Positions 8,548 to 21,065 of a stretch of DNA of 64,000 bases are shown piece after piece; position 1 is the first letter of the stretch; the number at the start of each line of letters is the position of its first letter. The position numbers were made by a program, and so were the translations under genes. The notes under the pieces are model-generated. The model was not told the origin of the DNA. It did not search any database and worked only from the letters and a program-made list of their open reading frames with translations. The stretch covers positions 1,987,501 through 2,051,500 of the forward strand of contig JAILWY010000016.1 in assembly GCA_022113835.1 (NCBI GenBank). Direction: 5' to 3'. The DNA is from Atopsyche davidsoni (lineage: Eukaryota; Arthropoda; Insecta; Trichoptera; Hydrobiosidae).

Positions 8548-11500
8548 ATATTACTAAAAATAATTTTATCAGGCAGTAAAGGAAAATCTGTGTAAAAAGT
8601 AAGACCGTTTAGTTAAAATACAAAGTTCATTTGCCAGCCATCAGCCGTCATAAGCACACGTGTATCAAATACGTTCATCGGTTTTTTTTTGCTTGGAAAC
8701 TGTAGTGTTTTATAACATAACTTGCCTTTTTACATTTTAAAATTTCAATGGGTACTTTACATAATATCATATTGTATATTTCCTCTACATGGAAATACAA
8801 TGTCGTAGTTCAAGAGTAAAACATCCCTTAATGACATTGTTAAATATTTATGATATCACAACCCGTAGGTACTTATCTTTATATCTGTTTTTTTTTCTTT
8901 TGTACTCGTTCACATATCAGAGAGTAGTCAAGATTCTAGATTATTCTTCCAGTGAAAATAAAATTTCTATCTCCTGTGATGTACTCTCTGCAACAGACAA
9001 AAACAGCTCACACCACCAAAAGATCACAGCGAAAATACCGAAATAAACGAAAATATACGGCGTATACAGATACAAGATGATTTATTTACTAACCAACCGG
9101 TATTTATACGAAGAATACCTAAATCCTAAATTTTTATGCTTCATTTACAACTTACAGCGATAATTATTATTGAGAATCAGGCGATACGTTTTTTTATAAT
9201 ATCCGGTTAAAAATAAAAAAAATACCTATAAATATTATAAAAAAATATTTTTATTATAAACGTTTATAAAAAAAAATAGGCTTCTATTGGCATTCAATAT
9301 TCAATGATACCTATAAAATATAACATTTAAATAAATGTTGTTTCTATGTAATTTTATTTTGTCTCATTGACTGTGTTTTTTACAGTTTGAGACAATTTGA
9401 AGTATATTTTTATTACAAGCATATTTTTTTAATATATAAAATAAATATTTGATAATTTAGTCAATTTAGTTACGCAAGCATAAGACTGTAACGCAAACGA
9501 ATACTTAGTTTTTTATATGTTTATATTCCCATTAAATATATTTGCTCTTCAATTCAAGTTAAATTTCTTATCGTTAATTTGACCTAGTGTAAAAAAATAT
9601 ATATTTTTTTAATGATACTATCACAAGTATTTGTTTATTTTACATGCTGAATAAAAACGAAATTGCAAATTTTTATTGTTGTTTATATTTAAAACCTACA
9701 TAAAAAAGAAAGCAACAATTATCATTGCTGAAATTAAAATAATTATTTGATGTTTTCTTTATTTTTATCTCTAAGTCACAGGTCAGTTGCATATTAAAGT
9801 TCAATTTTACAGGTTATACATTTAATTAAATTTCTCATATTTTATGTTTAATATTTTAAGCATTCAAATATCAATTTTTAGGATATTATTATGTTATTAT
9901 TATCTAATTAATTTTAAATTTGTGAGACACTTTAAAAGACTTACTTTGAAATATCTAATTATTTTCGTGGAACTAGAAAAGCTATTATTTTATTTTTTCT
10001 AAAACACTGTGGACGTTATATCAATTACATAGATCTAATGTTATAACTCGAATATCTAGTCTAGAGTATTTAAAAATTTAATTTTTATTTAAAATTTTTA
10101 TTTTAAATAAGTTTTCTATATAATAGAACCATCTGGGTTCTAATAGAACCCAGATGCTATACCAAAAGTTAAGAGAGTTATTTCCTTAATAATTGTTAAT
10201 AGGAAAACGTACAGATATAAATATACATCAAAGTATATCAGAGGCATTGTTTAATTACATTATCTGGAACATGGCTTGGTAATTTATTACAGCGATCAAA
10301 TGAATATGAGCAAAAAGGTCGCCAGTGAATCGATCAGGCTTTTGGCTAACGAACTGTGAAACCGACAATACTTTTAACTTGTCATTTTAACGCCCAGGTT
10401 GTATTTTTATACAACGTGTAATCAAATATAATTATTTTTATTACAATACATCGATTCACTGTGACTCAACAGATATTTTGCTATATTTATGCTATTAAAA
10501 GCTGTATATCACAACTTTCATTATTTACTTCGTAATGATAATTTTATGTTTCAATAAAATATATTGCAATACTAGAAATAATATTTTACATTATACATTT
10601 TTTTTTTGAGACACTTGCCTTTAGATACACACATATTTCAGTTTTTAATAAGACCCCTTTACTAAAAATAAAAAAAATCTCTCTTCGTCTCACTATCAAA
10701 CAGAATTTACTGCTGATTTCTTCTGCCTCACATTTAAGTACTTAACTATGAAGTATGAATTTAATTTTTTTTTTTAATAATAAAAACAAATGGCTATTAT
10801 TTATTTACGATTTTTTTGACAATGAAGCAAAATTAACTTCTAACAACGTTGCACTTCAATACGTCTTATTGCTTATTTTTCAACAATGCCGGATATTAAG
10901 TCACGGTTTACATTACCAAATCGATTACTTAGGTTAATGGGTACAAAAAAAATCATTTATTATGTTTTTCAGTATCAAGTTTTACAAAGACGTTTGTAAG
11001 ATAAATAACGCGATAAACTTTGCCACTTTTTCTACTAACTTATCTCAAATAAATATTGAAGTTTTGTTGTCAAATTATATCTCAGAGTCGTTTTATGACA
11101 CTCCTTTTTCATCAGTAAAAATGCCTTTATAATCGAAATTCATTCAATCAATAAGAGCAGAAAAAAATTGCTTTGAGTCGTTATGAGATTTATTCCGCCT
11201 CCAATACCATTTTTATTAAAAGAATATTTAGTATTATTTCCACTTATTATTGTTTTAATGCCCCTAGTTTCGACAAAATGCTGGGTTGGCATCTTCAAGT
11301 AGAGTGAGGTTTCGTAAACTATCTACAAATGAACAAATGGCAAAGCGTTAAAAAAAAGAGGCAATGATCATCAGAGTTGATTTTAATAGCAAGTGAGTTT
11401 AATATTCATGACTATTGGAGGTTCTATACATATTTTTTTAAGAGGAAAAAGCTTTCTTATGACCTCATATTAAATATACTAGAAACAAAAATCTATTTAG

Positions 11501-12030
11501 TTCTATAGAGAATTCATTAATTGGAATACACGGCACTGATTATATATATCATAGTAAATAAAATTATACTTTTATTAACCTTTACATATAATATACACTA
11601 CAGTTAAATAACACATATTTACACAAAAAAATATAAATAATCAGGAGATCACGCTTATGTCTTTCGTAATTCTTGTAAAGCGAAATCGGCCACAAGTAAA
11701 AATAAGCGTAATCTTCTAACCATTGGTATATTGATACCTGTTTTTTTTTTAATATGCAATTAAAAATATGAACAGGGCAATGCTGCATCGTGAAAACAGG
11801 TACATGCATTGTCCAAACAACTCGACACAATGCAACTGAGCGATGCGATATTTCGAGGACACGTTGTATGAAACTTGTATCTGCACTCGTTTTATTGCCA
11901 TATCGATCAGTACGTGGAGACACTGTTACGTTTCACTGTCGTATTGTTACCATGCATTCCACAACTCGAGCCAACATTAATTTCTCCAGAGTGTTAAATA
12001 ATATTGCTTGAGAAACTTTTTTTCATTATG
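8548..12030. other. AT-rich intron with a 13-bp hairpin
   Basis: No gene was recognised. At 10130-10156 a near-perfect palindrome has arms CATCTGGGTTCTA and TAGAACCCAGATG separated by one base. A CTTGAAGATG...CGAAACTAG motif lies on the minus strand at about 11262-11335. The rest is A/T-rich filler with chance open frames. Confidence 0.5.
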
Positions 12031-12032
12031 TA

Positions 12033-13262
12033 TACGGTGTAATTGGCACAATATATTCTATTCAAAGTATTGTCCATCGCTAGCCACTACTTTTTCTCAT
12101 TTTTCGAGCAAATTATGGATTCCATCCCAAAAGAACTGTTCGTCTTTTGAAGCCAAGAAAGAATCAAGCCAATTTTTGATACCCTGTTCAGAAGTGAAGT
12201 GTATTCCAGAAAGGGCATTCTGCATCGATTGAAACAAGTGGTAGTCGGAAGGGGCAAGGTCTGGGCTATAAGGCGGGTGAGGCAGAACTTCCCATCCACT
12301 GTTTTCCAAATAGGTTTTAACCGATTTAGCAACATGTGGCCGAGCATTGTCATGATGGAAAATTACAAACTCGTGCCTGGTCGCATATTCTGGCCGTTTT
12401 TCTGCCAATGCTTGCTTCAAACGCATCAATTGTTGTCTGTAGAACTCGCCCGTGATAGTTTGGCCTGGTTTCAGTTGGTCATAGTGGATGACACGCTTCT
12501 GATCCAACCAACTACACAGCATTATCTTGGCGCCATGAATATTTGGCCTGGCCGTCGATGTTGATGCATGTCCGGGCTTACCCCATGATTTTTTACGCTT
12601 CAGGTTGTCGTAGCAAATCCATTTTTCATCACCAGTGATACGATGCAAAAATGACTTCTTTTTGTGGCGTTCAAGCAGCATTTCCGAAATGAAAAATCGC
12701 CTTTCGACGTCTCTCGGCTTCAATTCATGTGGCACCCAATTTCCTTGCTTTTGGGTCATTCCCAGGCTTTCGAGTATCTTGAAATTGTTGCTCAATCAAT
12801 TCCCAATAATTTTGCGAGTTCTGCTTGCGTTTGACACGAGTCTTTATCGAGAAATGCCTCTAATTCTTCATCTTCAAATTTTTTTGGTTGGTCTGGACGT
12901 TCTTTGTCATCCACTTCGAAATCACCATTGTTAAAGCGTCGAAACCAGTTCTCACACGTTTTTTTGCGATGAAGCATGTTCACCATAAACTTCACACAGC
13001 AATCGGTGACTTTCAGCCGGTTTTTTCTTCCAATTGAAACAGAAAAGTAAAGCTTCCCGCAAATTGCGTTTTGTTGGTACAAAAGATGACATGTTGAGAG
13101 CTCAAAAAAAAATGTTGTATACCATCAGCCATATGACATATACTTAAAACAAAAGCGCAATAATGAAGCTTCACAGTGAAATGTTAAAGTATAGCCTGAT
13201 GCGATTCAATACTAGTAAAGTCATCTCTTATAAAATCAAAAAAAATTAATGCACACACCGTA
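12033..13262 (-). mobile_element. Mariner element with TA target duplication
   Basis: The element spans 12035-13260 (1226 bp, the usual mariner size of about 1.3 kb). Both ends begin CGGTGT pointing inward (CGGTGTAATTGGCA on the left; CGGTGTGTGCATTA on the right, minus strand), and both are flanked by the dinucleotide TA (12033-12034 and 13261-13262), the mariner/Tc1 target duplication. The single transposase gene runs on the minus strand and is broken, so the copy is complete in outline but not self-mobile. Confidence 0.9.
12058..13092 (-). pseudogene. Mariner transposase, inactivated
   Basis: This is a decayed cut-and-paste mariner (DD34D) transposase, about 345 codons including the breaks. 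It starts MSSFVPTKRNLREALLF. The helix-turn-helix DNA-binding half contains ENWFRRFNNGDFEVDDKERP. The catalytic half keeps three aspartate motifs: ITGDEKWICYDN, VIFHHDNARPHVA and PPYSPDLAPSDYH. The linker motif WVPHEL is present. Breaks seen: an extra A in a 7-A run (minus strand, 12959-12965) shifts the frame; TGA at 12792-12794; a one-base loss just after it (about 12780-12787); and TGA at 12097-12099, twelve codons before the natural stop at 12058-12060. The catalytic residues are intact, so decay is recent to moderate. Confidence 0.93.
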
Positions 13263-15935
13263 TATCAAAAGCGACAGAAAACAGAGCATCGCTATCAGAA
13301 TATTGAGTTTTTTTTTAATATTGCTTCAGAGTTCTCCGCTAAGTGACAAGGTCAGGTGAAGTGAGGTTAGGTTATCTCGTGAACTTCAGTTAAAAAAGGC
13401 AGAAGAAAATTTGGACCACTCTCTCCTTATCGTTGCTAATGGGAATCTAATGATCGCCTGCGCCTGTTCACGTAGCAAGAATTTGTTAACTAAACCGTGA
13501 TTTTTAAGTAACTTTTATATCAAGTTTTCAAAACTCAGTAACAAACATAGTGAGCCTTATTATCTCTAACTCGTCTCAATTATTTAAATAACAAAAAATA
13601 TAACCACCTTTAGTACAAATAACATATTCTAATAACGTTAGTGACTTCTCAGAAAAGGTTGGTGAAAATCACACTGAAAATATTTCTATACTGGAATAGT
13701 CTTATAAATTCAGCTGTACTTTTTGTACAATTACTTTTTGCTTCAAATGCTTATTTTTCCTCAATTTTTTTTTTCTGAAATCAGCTGCAAAAGGCTATTC
13801 TAAAAATATGGAATAAATAAGGTACCCAATGGTGTTTTTAGTATCGTTACTTTTTTTTTCCTATTCAATGTTCATATTCTAGTTGAAATATTTAACCAGC
13901 TACTATGAAAAGCAAAGTGCTTTATAAATATATATATTCTTTACAAAAAATAAAGCTAGAAGTAAATGTGGTCTTTTTAGTTATTTGGCGTATCTTTTTC
14001 AATTAATCGTAAATATAAAAAAATGCGTTTTATTTCATTGGTAAAAAATATTAAATGTGACCTAATTAAAATTGTGAAATTCGAATAAAATGAAGATAAA
14101 ATAAGGAAATCCATCACAATCTTAATTTGACGAGGGTTGGCTACAGACCTGAAGCCGATTAGGTCTCTGCCGCATGGGGTATAATAAAAAAATCACTTTA
14201 TTTATACATCCCCAGTCGCAAGCGTACAGAGATTATTATTGTCACAAGCCCGCAAGAATGAACATTTTTCAATACATAAAACATTGAGAGTAAAATAAAA
14301 CATGGCGTTTAAATAACGGTGACACGTGTTTTATATTAAAAAAATCAAATCGCAAAGCAGACACGAATATCTTTTACAAAAATCGCTTTGAAGTGCAGAT
14401 CATCCGAATTGTGATGTTTTTGAAATTCTTCATTCATTGGTCGAGAGGTACAGAATTAAAAATACGTTCACTTGCCAAGCGAATCTGGTCCTTCGGTGAA
14501 GGAGTCATAACGGCCATAAATCAGCAATGGGCTCTCATAAATCTCTTCACACTCTAAGGTGCGATTTTTTCACAATAATATCCATGCCTGAAAATTTCCA
14601 GCGACGTCCTAATGGAACTATTTCTTTGGAGAATGCCTCGTAAATCAATAAAGCAATTCGGATTTTTTCCGAACCCACCTAAAATTAGTTGTGCAAAAAC
14701 AATTTTATTTATAGCTGTAATCTTTACTTTAATTAGTCTTGCATCAACTGATGCACAGAATATCAAAAAAAATATATATATTGTCAAATCTATTGAACAT
14801 CGGATAATCTTCGGACGCTTATTATTGAATAAATTGAATCGGATATTTAGATAATTCCATCTGTATAGTTTTATAAAGTCTATAAATCAAACATACAATT
14901 ATTTTATTGATTCATTTATAAGCAACCCTCTTTTCGGAATTAAGTTAAACACGCAAAAACCCAGTTGTTATAAAAGCCACAAATATACTGAGTGCATTTT
15001 CAAATGTAAAATTTAAATTATAATAGAAAGCCAAAATTTGTTTTTTTTTATATAGGAAATGTCTAGAGGGTTAACGTATATTTCAAAAATACAATAACAC
15101 ACATCAGCAAACTCAGTCTTATTCCTATTTGTATAAGCATTGGCAATGAATACCAAAAAGCTGGAGACGCTTCTTCAGACTTCGTCCCCTGCTCCTGACA
15201 CATCGTTTAAACAGCATCAGAAAAATAATCATTTTTAAAAATACTATTGTCTTCGAAGTACCCAGCCATTATTATTTCATATATTTTTTTTAAGTCCCAC
15301 AAGTATGTAACGAAACGTTATATTGGAAGTGAATCGATTGGCTAATTGTTGCCTTTGATGTATTTAATTGACATCCGCAGTGAGTTATGTAACTTATGGT
15401 TAACGTTTGAATACGCGTTTCTGTTCAAACTCACATATGATACTCCACAGACGTGTTTAACAATGAATCAATGTGTACATTAACAAATAAACATTATTAA
15501 ACGATTCAATAATGGGTTGCTTTTGAAAATGCCGCAGCCAAAACGACAAGAAAAATCACAATAATAGTTGAATATTTTTAATAAAATATTCAACATAAAA
15601 AAAATTTCCTGGTCGTTTCATGTATGAATTGATTGATATTTATATCATCATTATAATTTGTGAACGAACGCTTTGAATGACTTTAATAAAAACCTTATTT
15701 ACACTAAATAGATAGTCTAAAAAAAATATTTGCAAGTACGTAAAAACTGTTAAGCTAAGTTTTTTTTTTTTATAAATATGACACATTATAAGTTAAGCAG
15801 GTCATATTTTTCAAAACATGTACTCTTTTCCCAATATAGACTTTTTATTCAGGTTATTTATAATTTGCCGACTCGTGAATGTCTTTGACTCGTGGAGTTG
15901 ACATAAAACAACATATAGAAAAATTTAGTAGAAAT
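13263..15935. other. AT-rich intron, nothing recognised
   Basis: No gene, RNA or transposon end was recognised. A short GGTTAGGTT run lies near 13366. Open frames at 14554-14854 lie on both strands over the same bases and have no recognisable domain. Confidence 0.5.
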
Positions 15936-16200
15936 TTTTGATGGGAGGTGAGGATTTGGTTATGGGGTGGTTCAATAGAGTGACCCTGGCACGCTAACCC
16001 CTGAAGGGGCGAAGTTCCCGACCTCTCTTCACTGGCTTCGTACCACCCCCGACTGGAATTATACACCACAGCATGCTACACGGGCTCCGATACTTTGTCA
16101 TAACCCCAACCGAACCTGGTACAAGAGGTGAACTGTCCTTATTTACATTCAAGCCGACTAGTTGGGGAGCTCTGTGCGCCACTTGCGTTTGCTTTATAGT
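15936..16200. other. GC-richer segment of unknown nature
   Basis: A sharply bounded region of about 260 bp with near-even base composition inside AT-rich DNA. It contains ACCCCTGAAGGGGCGAAG (a CCCCT/AGGGG hairpin) and a long minus-strand frame over 15854-16069. It may be the end of a LINE or LTR element or a conserved non-coding island. I do not recognise it. Confidence 0.35.
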
Positions 16201-16264
16201 TTTATTTAAATTAAATAAAAAATTTAAAAAAAATTATCTCCTTTTTCATCAAATGCCTTGCTGA

Positions 16265-16330
16265 GCATATTTTCATGCCAGTGTTCACGGTTTTCTTAGA
16301 AGAAAATAGTATAGTGGGTACATCTTTTTT
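16265..16330. repeat. Fragment of the TTCATGGTTTTCTATGG repeat family
   Basis: CCAGTGTTCACGGTTTTCTTA and the following AAAATAGTATAGTGG match the longer copies at 26.7 and 50.2 kb and a short one at 48.63 kb. Confidence 0.5.
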
Positions 16331-16456
16331 TGTAATCAATTTGCTTTAATATAAATCGGCTTCAATATGAAAATATACTACATATACCTGTCTAGAACTA
16401 CACGTGTTTAGTTCATAGTTTAATATATTCATTGAATTAATATTTTTACTGTGTTC

Positions 16457-17042
16457 TTAAGGCAGTTGCTTCCAACCTTTTAATTGCCTCTGGTGTCCAT
16501 TACCTGGCAAAATCATGTCATTTAATTAATTTGATTGTCACTTTATTTTTCTATGTCGAAAGTTGATTTTTTAACAGAGTATTGAGAAGACTATAAATTA
16601 TATTTACATATTTTTTATTATTTAATTAACGTCCATTTTCAAGGTAAAATAAAATCTTTAAGATATTGAAAAATTGTAAAAAATGACGACTTTTCAAAAC
16701 CAAAGTTTGTTAAAGATTCTTTTTTTTTTTTCATTTTTAAAATAATATATCGCACAGGGTTTATATTTAATCTTGTAATTCCAATTAAAAAAAAGACTTT
16801 TAAATGTTTAGGACTCTTGGAAAAGGGACATGACGAATCTCCAAATTCCTACACTTCAATCCGAAAAACACATTTTTATCATATTAATAGTATATTTATA
16901 AGAAATAAAATTAAATTCTGTTCGGAAAAAGAGATGTATAAAACTTTTTGCATTTAATTTTTTTTTATTGGTGCAGTCGATTTTTCGCAAAACGGACTAG
17001 AAAATGATCAAAAAAACTCGATCATGGGACCTAGACCCTTAA
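16457..17042 (+). mobile_element. TTAA-flanked repeat, copy 1 (full length)
   Basis: The element runs from GGCAGTTGCTTCCAACC to ATGGGACCTAGACCC, with TTAA on both sides (16457-16460 and 17039-17042). Internal landmarks: GTCATTTAATTAATTTGATT, AACGTCCATTTTC, CGCACAGGGTTTATATTTAA, and GGTGCAGTCGATTTTTCGCA. It is about 578 bp with no coding capacity. The TTAA flank is the target preference of piggyBac elements. The terminal inverted repeats are very short or decayed, so the piggyBac assignment is an inference. Other copies lie at 20.2, 24.0, 34.8 and 45.1 kb. Confidence 0.65.
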
Positions 17043-17923
17043 GCTAGAGTGGTGAAATTGAATTTAACTCCCAATACAAACCAAAAGATATCATTCTTAT
17101 TACTGATTGATTGACATACCCAAATAATTTCAAAGGTTGATTATAAATTATAATATCTTGCATATATCTACATATACATATTGCATACGCATATTCGATC
17201 TAATAAGTTAAGACGCCAAAATTCTGTTAACCGAATTCGCCGCAGTTAATTTATGTGGGTAACAGTTATATGCAAGTTTCTTGTCACTTGGCATGAGTTA
17301 AGAGCAAAGAGGTACTTTCACCTGAGTTATGGAGCGCTTACCTGTAATTTGTTAACTTAAACAGTTATGCCATATCACAATATGCGGAAGTAAACACGCA
17401 TCACCGGATTAATTATAAAGTTCGATTCTAGGAGCGCATATCTTATAAATTCATTGATCACTTTAATATTTAATTAAATATCCAATCTTTGCAAAAATTA
17501 ATTTCAGAATTTGGTTGTCACTCGGCAACGACGAAGTGGTCAGGGAACACGTGTTTGGGTAATTTATCCAAGCTTAAATTCTTGGAAGATAAAAACAACG
17601 CAATTCTCTGAACCGAACAGTTTTAGATGATATGATTTTTTTATATCAGAAAGTTAGTTATCAGAAATATAAAATAAAATCAAAATAATTTTGTTTCGTA
17701 TGAAAACTTCATGCATTACTCTCTCGTGTATTTTTAGGTCAATTAAAAGCATATTTATATAATCTTTACATGTATGTAACTTCATCAATTGTTCTTCAAC
17801 CGCAAAGCATCACAAGTACTTTTGCGTAGGTTTTTTTTTTCATTGTTATTACATTTGGTAAACAATGCTAAGTTGTTGACATTAATTCGCTTATCTTCTG
17901 ACAGTCTATTGTACGGCACTTAG

Positions 17924-17988
17924 TGCGACAAATTTATGTATGAATTTAAGCCTTGGAAAAGACGACGAGTCCGAAGGGACTTGTCGCA
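17924..17988. other. Nested hairpin TGCGACAA...TTGTCGCA
   Basis: An 8-bp outer stem (17924-17931 with 17981-17988) encloses an inner GTCC-GAAG-GGAC hairpin (17969-17980). It resembles a structured RNA element, but there is no second copy or recognised family. Confidence 0.3.
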
Positions 17989-18205
17989 TTTATTTGCTCA
18001 TAAAACACCGGCTATTTTCATGTAACATTTTAGCCATTAATTTGAAGGCTGACATTTAAACTCGTCAAATTTGCAATGCAACGAAAAAAAAGACTGCAGA
18101 ACCTCAAAAAGTCTCATTTTCACATCTCACGCTTTTTCAGCCAAACTCTTTAGTTTTTTGGCAAACCCTTTTACTATCTTTGGTTTTTTTTTTATTTGGA
18201 ATACT

Positions 18206-18310
18206 CACGATTACGTTTTTGTTACATACGGTGTTTTGGCGGGAGCGTCTTGGCAAGACTGAAGATTTATGGTTTATCTCTTCATTTTATATATAATATA
18301 TACTACTAAT
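18206..18310. repeat. Dispersed repeat, pair with 23880-23985
   Basis: TTTTGGCGGGAGCGTCTTGG then GATTTATGGTTT and a TACTACTAATACG tail parallel TTTTGGCAAAAGCGTGTTGG ... GATTTATGGTTTTT ... CTACTAGTACG at 23.9 kb. It is a diverged copy of an unknown repeat. Confidence 0.45.
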
Positions 18311-18710
18311 ACGTTCGGGCGAGTGAAGATACAAAATCTAAATATTTGTGTGTTTTGATTTTGAAAATAATATTTAACAACACTGTGCTTGATTCTACAC
18401 ATAATTTTAATAATAATAACCCTTTTAATATTTTAAATAAATCACAAAGTTTTTACCCTTGCATTCAACGCACGCCACTGGTACACACTCGCAATTTTTG
18501 CGTGATTCATTATATATCCTCATATTCTTTTAATTTCTCACAATTTTCTTGGATATATTTTATATATATATTTAACATATTTTTATATATATTTTAAGTA
18601 CCGCGTATCTTGTTAGTCAACGCGAATGAGAAATATGCAAATCTCTGCTTTCTTTCGCACATGGCGACTACAGTTGAAATTACTTGTTCAGCAATACGGA
18701 AATAATACAC

Positions 18711-18730
18711 AACCTAACCTAACCTAACCT
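18711..18730. repeat. Short interstitial CCTAA telomere-type run
   Basis: About four units of AACCT in tandem. Confidence 0.7.
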
Positions 18731-19272
18731 TGTATTAGCTGTGGTGATTTTTTTATAAGTTTATGCCACTCCGCTTCGATTGGCATTCGCAATAACAAAG
18801 CGAACGCGTCTGTTATTGCAGCCGCCATTCTCCGAGTGTTGATTGTTTAAAATCACAAACGATAGAAAATGGCTGATTCCTTATTTGAATTTGGAACAAA
18901 GCATTCAAAATTGGAACTGCACTTATTAAAAAAAATAAAAAATATTTCAAGATTAATCGGTATTGAATATATAAAAAACATTTTTTTTATTTGTCATGTA
19001 ACTCTTTCGATTTGAAAAGCGTTATTTTTTTAAATTATTAATCATGCATTTAAAAATATATTTTTTTATAAATAAAACATTTAAATAATTTACAATTATT
19101 CTACCGTTGTACTAGTGAAAGTATAAACTCTGACTATAAAATAAAATAATACCAAAACACTGAAATTAAAGCGATAATAAATATACTTCGTTTATCTATA
19201 CACATGATATGAAATATTTTATACTAAATTGTAAAAAAAAATTTTTTTTAATGTTTTTATAAATTATTTTTA

Positions 19273-19530
19273 CATATGTCGATTTTTTTATTAAACGTCA
19301 ATCAGATGCGTATTAATTACCCATTACGGGTTTATTATATTATTACTAATATGATTAGGCACATTAGTTCATATATAGAAGATGATTTAAAGAAACTCTC
19401 AAAAAAATATTAGGGTTAGTACACCGGTCATGTAAACCAGGAGATGTGGGTTCAAATCCCACACAAATCACGATGATATTTTTCTATATATGAACTAATG
19501 TGCCTAATCATATTAGTAATAATTAAATTT
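19273..19530. repeat. Foldback element, copy 2
   Basis: The left arm includes the outer end AAACGTCAATCAGATGCG, then TTACTAATATGATTAGGCAC and so on. The right arm from about 19485 is its inverse. Between them lies the 3' part of the tRNA-Thr-like core (19414-19470: GTTAGTACACCGGTCATGT ... GTGGGTTCAAATCCCAC, ACAAATCA). The internal region is shortened relative to copies 1 and 3, and the right arm has lost its middle (CTGAGAGTTTC). Confidence 0.8.
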
Positions 19531-19594
19531 ACAATAGTTCTTATGGATAAGGTTATGGTAAAAATTATCACCAGCTGTCCATATGAAGCGCATC

Positions 19595-19930
19595 ACTTGT
19601 GATTCACAATCGAGGCATGCATGGCGATGACGTCATCATTACGGTGTTGTGTGCGCACTGCATGCGGCCGTCATCAAGCCAGACTATTTATAATAATAAT
19701 AACAAGAGTTTTTATAATATATTTTTGAAGTTATCGTGTGGGTAAAGTCACACATTCATTCTGCATCGGTGACGAGTTGCGGCGCACATCCATTAAAGGT
19801 ATTTCTGTCCGACGCGATGTTGCAAGGCGTGTTGGAGTAATTTTGTGACATCACTCTTCGCATTCATGATGCTTCGTGATGTCCAGCTTTATGACACTCG
19901 TGATACTGGCGTGTTCGGCATAATTACTCC
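19595..19930. other. Possible conserved non-coding island with CRE
   Basis: A GC-richer stretch containing GATGACGTCATCATTACGG (perfect CRE TGACGTCA at 19628-19635) and a second CG-rich part around 19750-19900. No coding frame fits. Interpreted, weakly, as a possible intronic enhancer. Confidence 0.3.
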
Positions 19931-20200
19931 CTCTTATCGCGTTATTTTACAAACACAATGTTTGTAACACGATCAACATAAAAAAAAAACATCTGAACCA
20001 CGCTGAAAAAACTTTGTACTTTTTTACAGATCTCAAGTCTTTACTTATATATACAACTTATTATTTATACACATATTTTCTCTACACAAACTCAATAACG
20101 AAAATTGAGGATTCCATGTAAGCCACATCTTGTAAGCCCCACAACCTGCGCGCTGGATCAAGAGATATCCACACACCGTATTGTAAGGAATATCAGCTTT

Positions 20201-20840
20201 TTAAGGGTCTAGGTCCTATAATCGAGTTTTTTTGTTCATTTTCTAGTCCGTTTTGCGAAAAATCGACTGCACCAATAAAAAATATTTTAATGCAAAAAGT
20301 TTGATACATCCCTTCTTCCGAATAAAATATATTTTTATTTCTTATAAATGTACTATTAATATGATAAATATGTGTTTTTCCAATTGAAGTGTAGGAATTT
20401 GGAGATTCGTCATGTCCATTTTCCAAGAGCCCTAAACATTTAAAAGTATTTTATTTAATTGGAATTAAAAAATTAAATATAAACCATGTGCGCCTTATTA
20501 TTTTAAAAATTAAAAAAAAAAAAAAATCTTTAACAAACTTTGATTTTGAAAAGTCGTCATTTTATCCAATTTTTCAACATCTTCAAGATTTTATTTTACC
20601 CTGAAAATGGACGTTAATTAAATAATAAATAATAAATAAATATAATTTATAGTTTTCTCAATACTCTGTAAAAAAAATCAACATAGCAAAATAAAGTGAC
20701 AATTAAATTAATTAACAGCGGAAGAAGGGATGTATCAAACTTTTTCCATGTAAATTTTTTTGATTGGTGCAGTCGATTTTTCGCAAAACGGACTAGAAAA
20801 TCATTTTAAAAAATCTCAATTATGGGACCTAGACCCTTAA
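20201..20840. mobile_element. TTAA-flanked repeat, head-to-head composite (copy 2)
   Basis: From TTAA at 20201-20204 the repeat runs in reverse orientation to about 20717. It then switches to about 120 bp of the same terminal region in forward orientation, ending at TTAA 20837-20840. Both outer ends therefore read GGGTCTAGGTCC inward, giving a long terminal inverted repeat that the simple copies lack. Confidence 0.7.
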
Positions 20841-20899
20841 ATAGTAATGTCACAATGCCAGCAAGGTATCAGGAGTTTATTTTTTTTTAAATAACTGTC

Positions 20900-21065
20900 A
20901 ATAAGTCCAGCCGATAACACTGCCGCTCGCTTTATCGACAGCTCGACTGGCACGCGCGAGATAATCCCGTCTGCTCTCTGTGGCAGCTGACGGCCACCAA
21001 CCGAGGGTCCTTCATCCAGAGACGAGTTGTCATAAATCAGTCACGTTGTCGATGGGTCTGTTTTT
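20900..21065. other. GC-richer non-coding island
   Basis: CCGCTCGCTTTATCGACAGC, GTGGCAGCTGACGGCCACC and neighbours form a CpG-containing patch in AT-rich intron. No conserved frame. Possible conserved non-coding element. Confidence 0.3.

Noticed and set aside
12199..12934. Plus-strand frames across the mariner
   Set aside because: The minus strand carries all the transposase motifs; these are antisense shadows.
17961..17988. Complete hammerhead at CGAGTCCGAAGGGAC
   Set aside because: No GAAA core follows the stem II-like hairpin and no CTGATGA precedes it.
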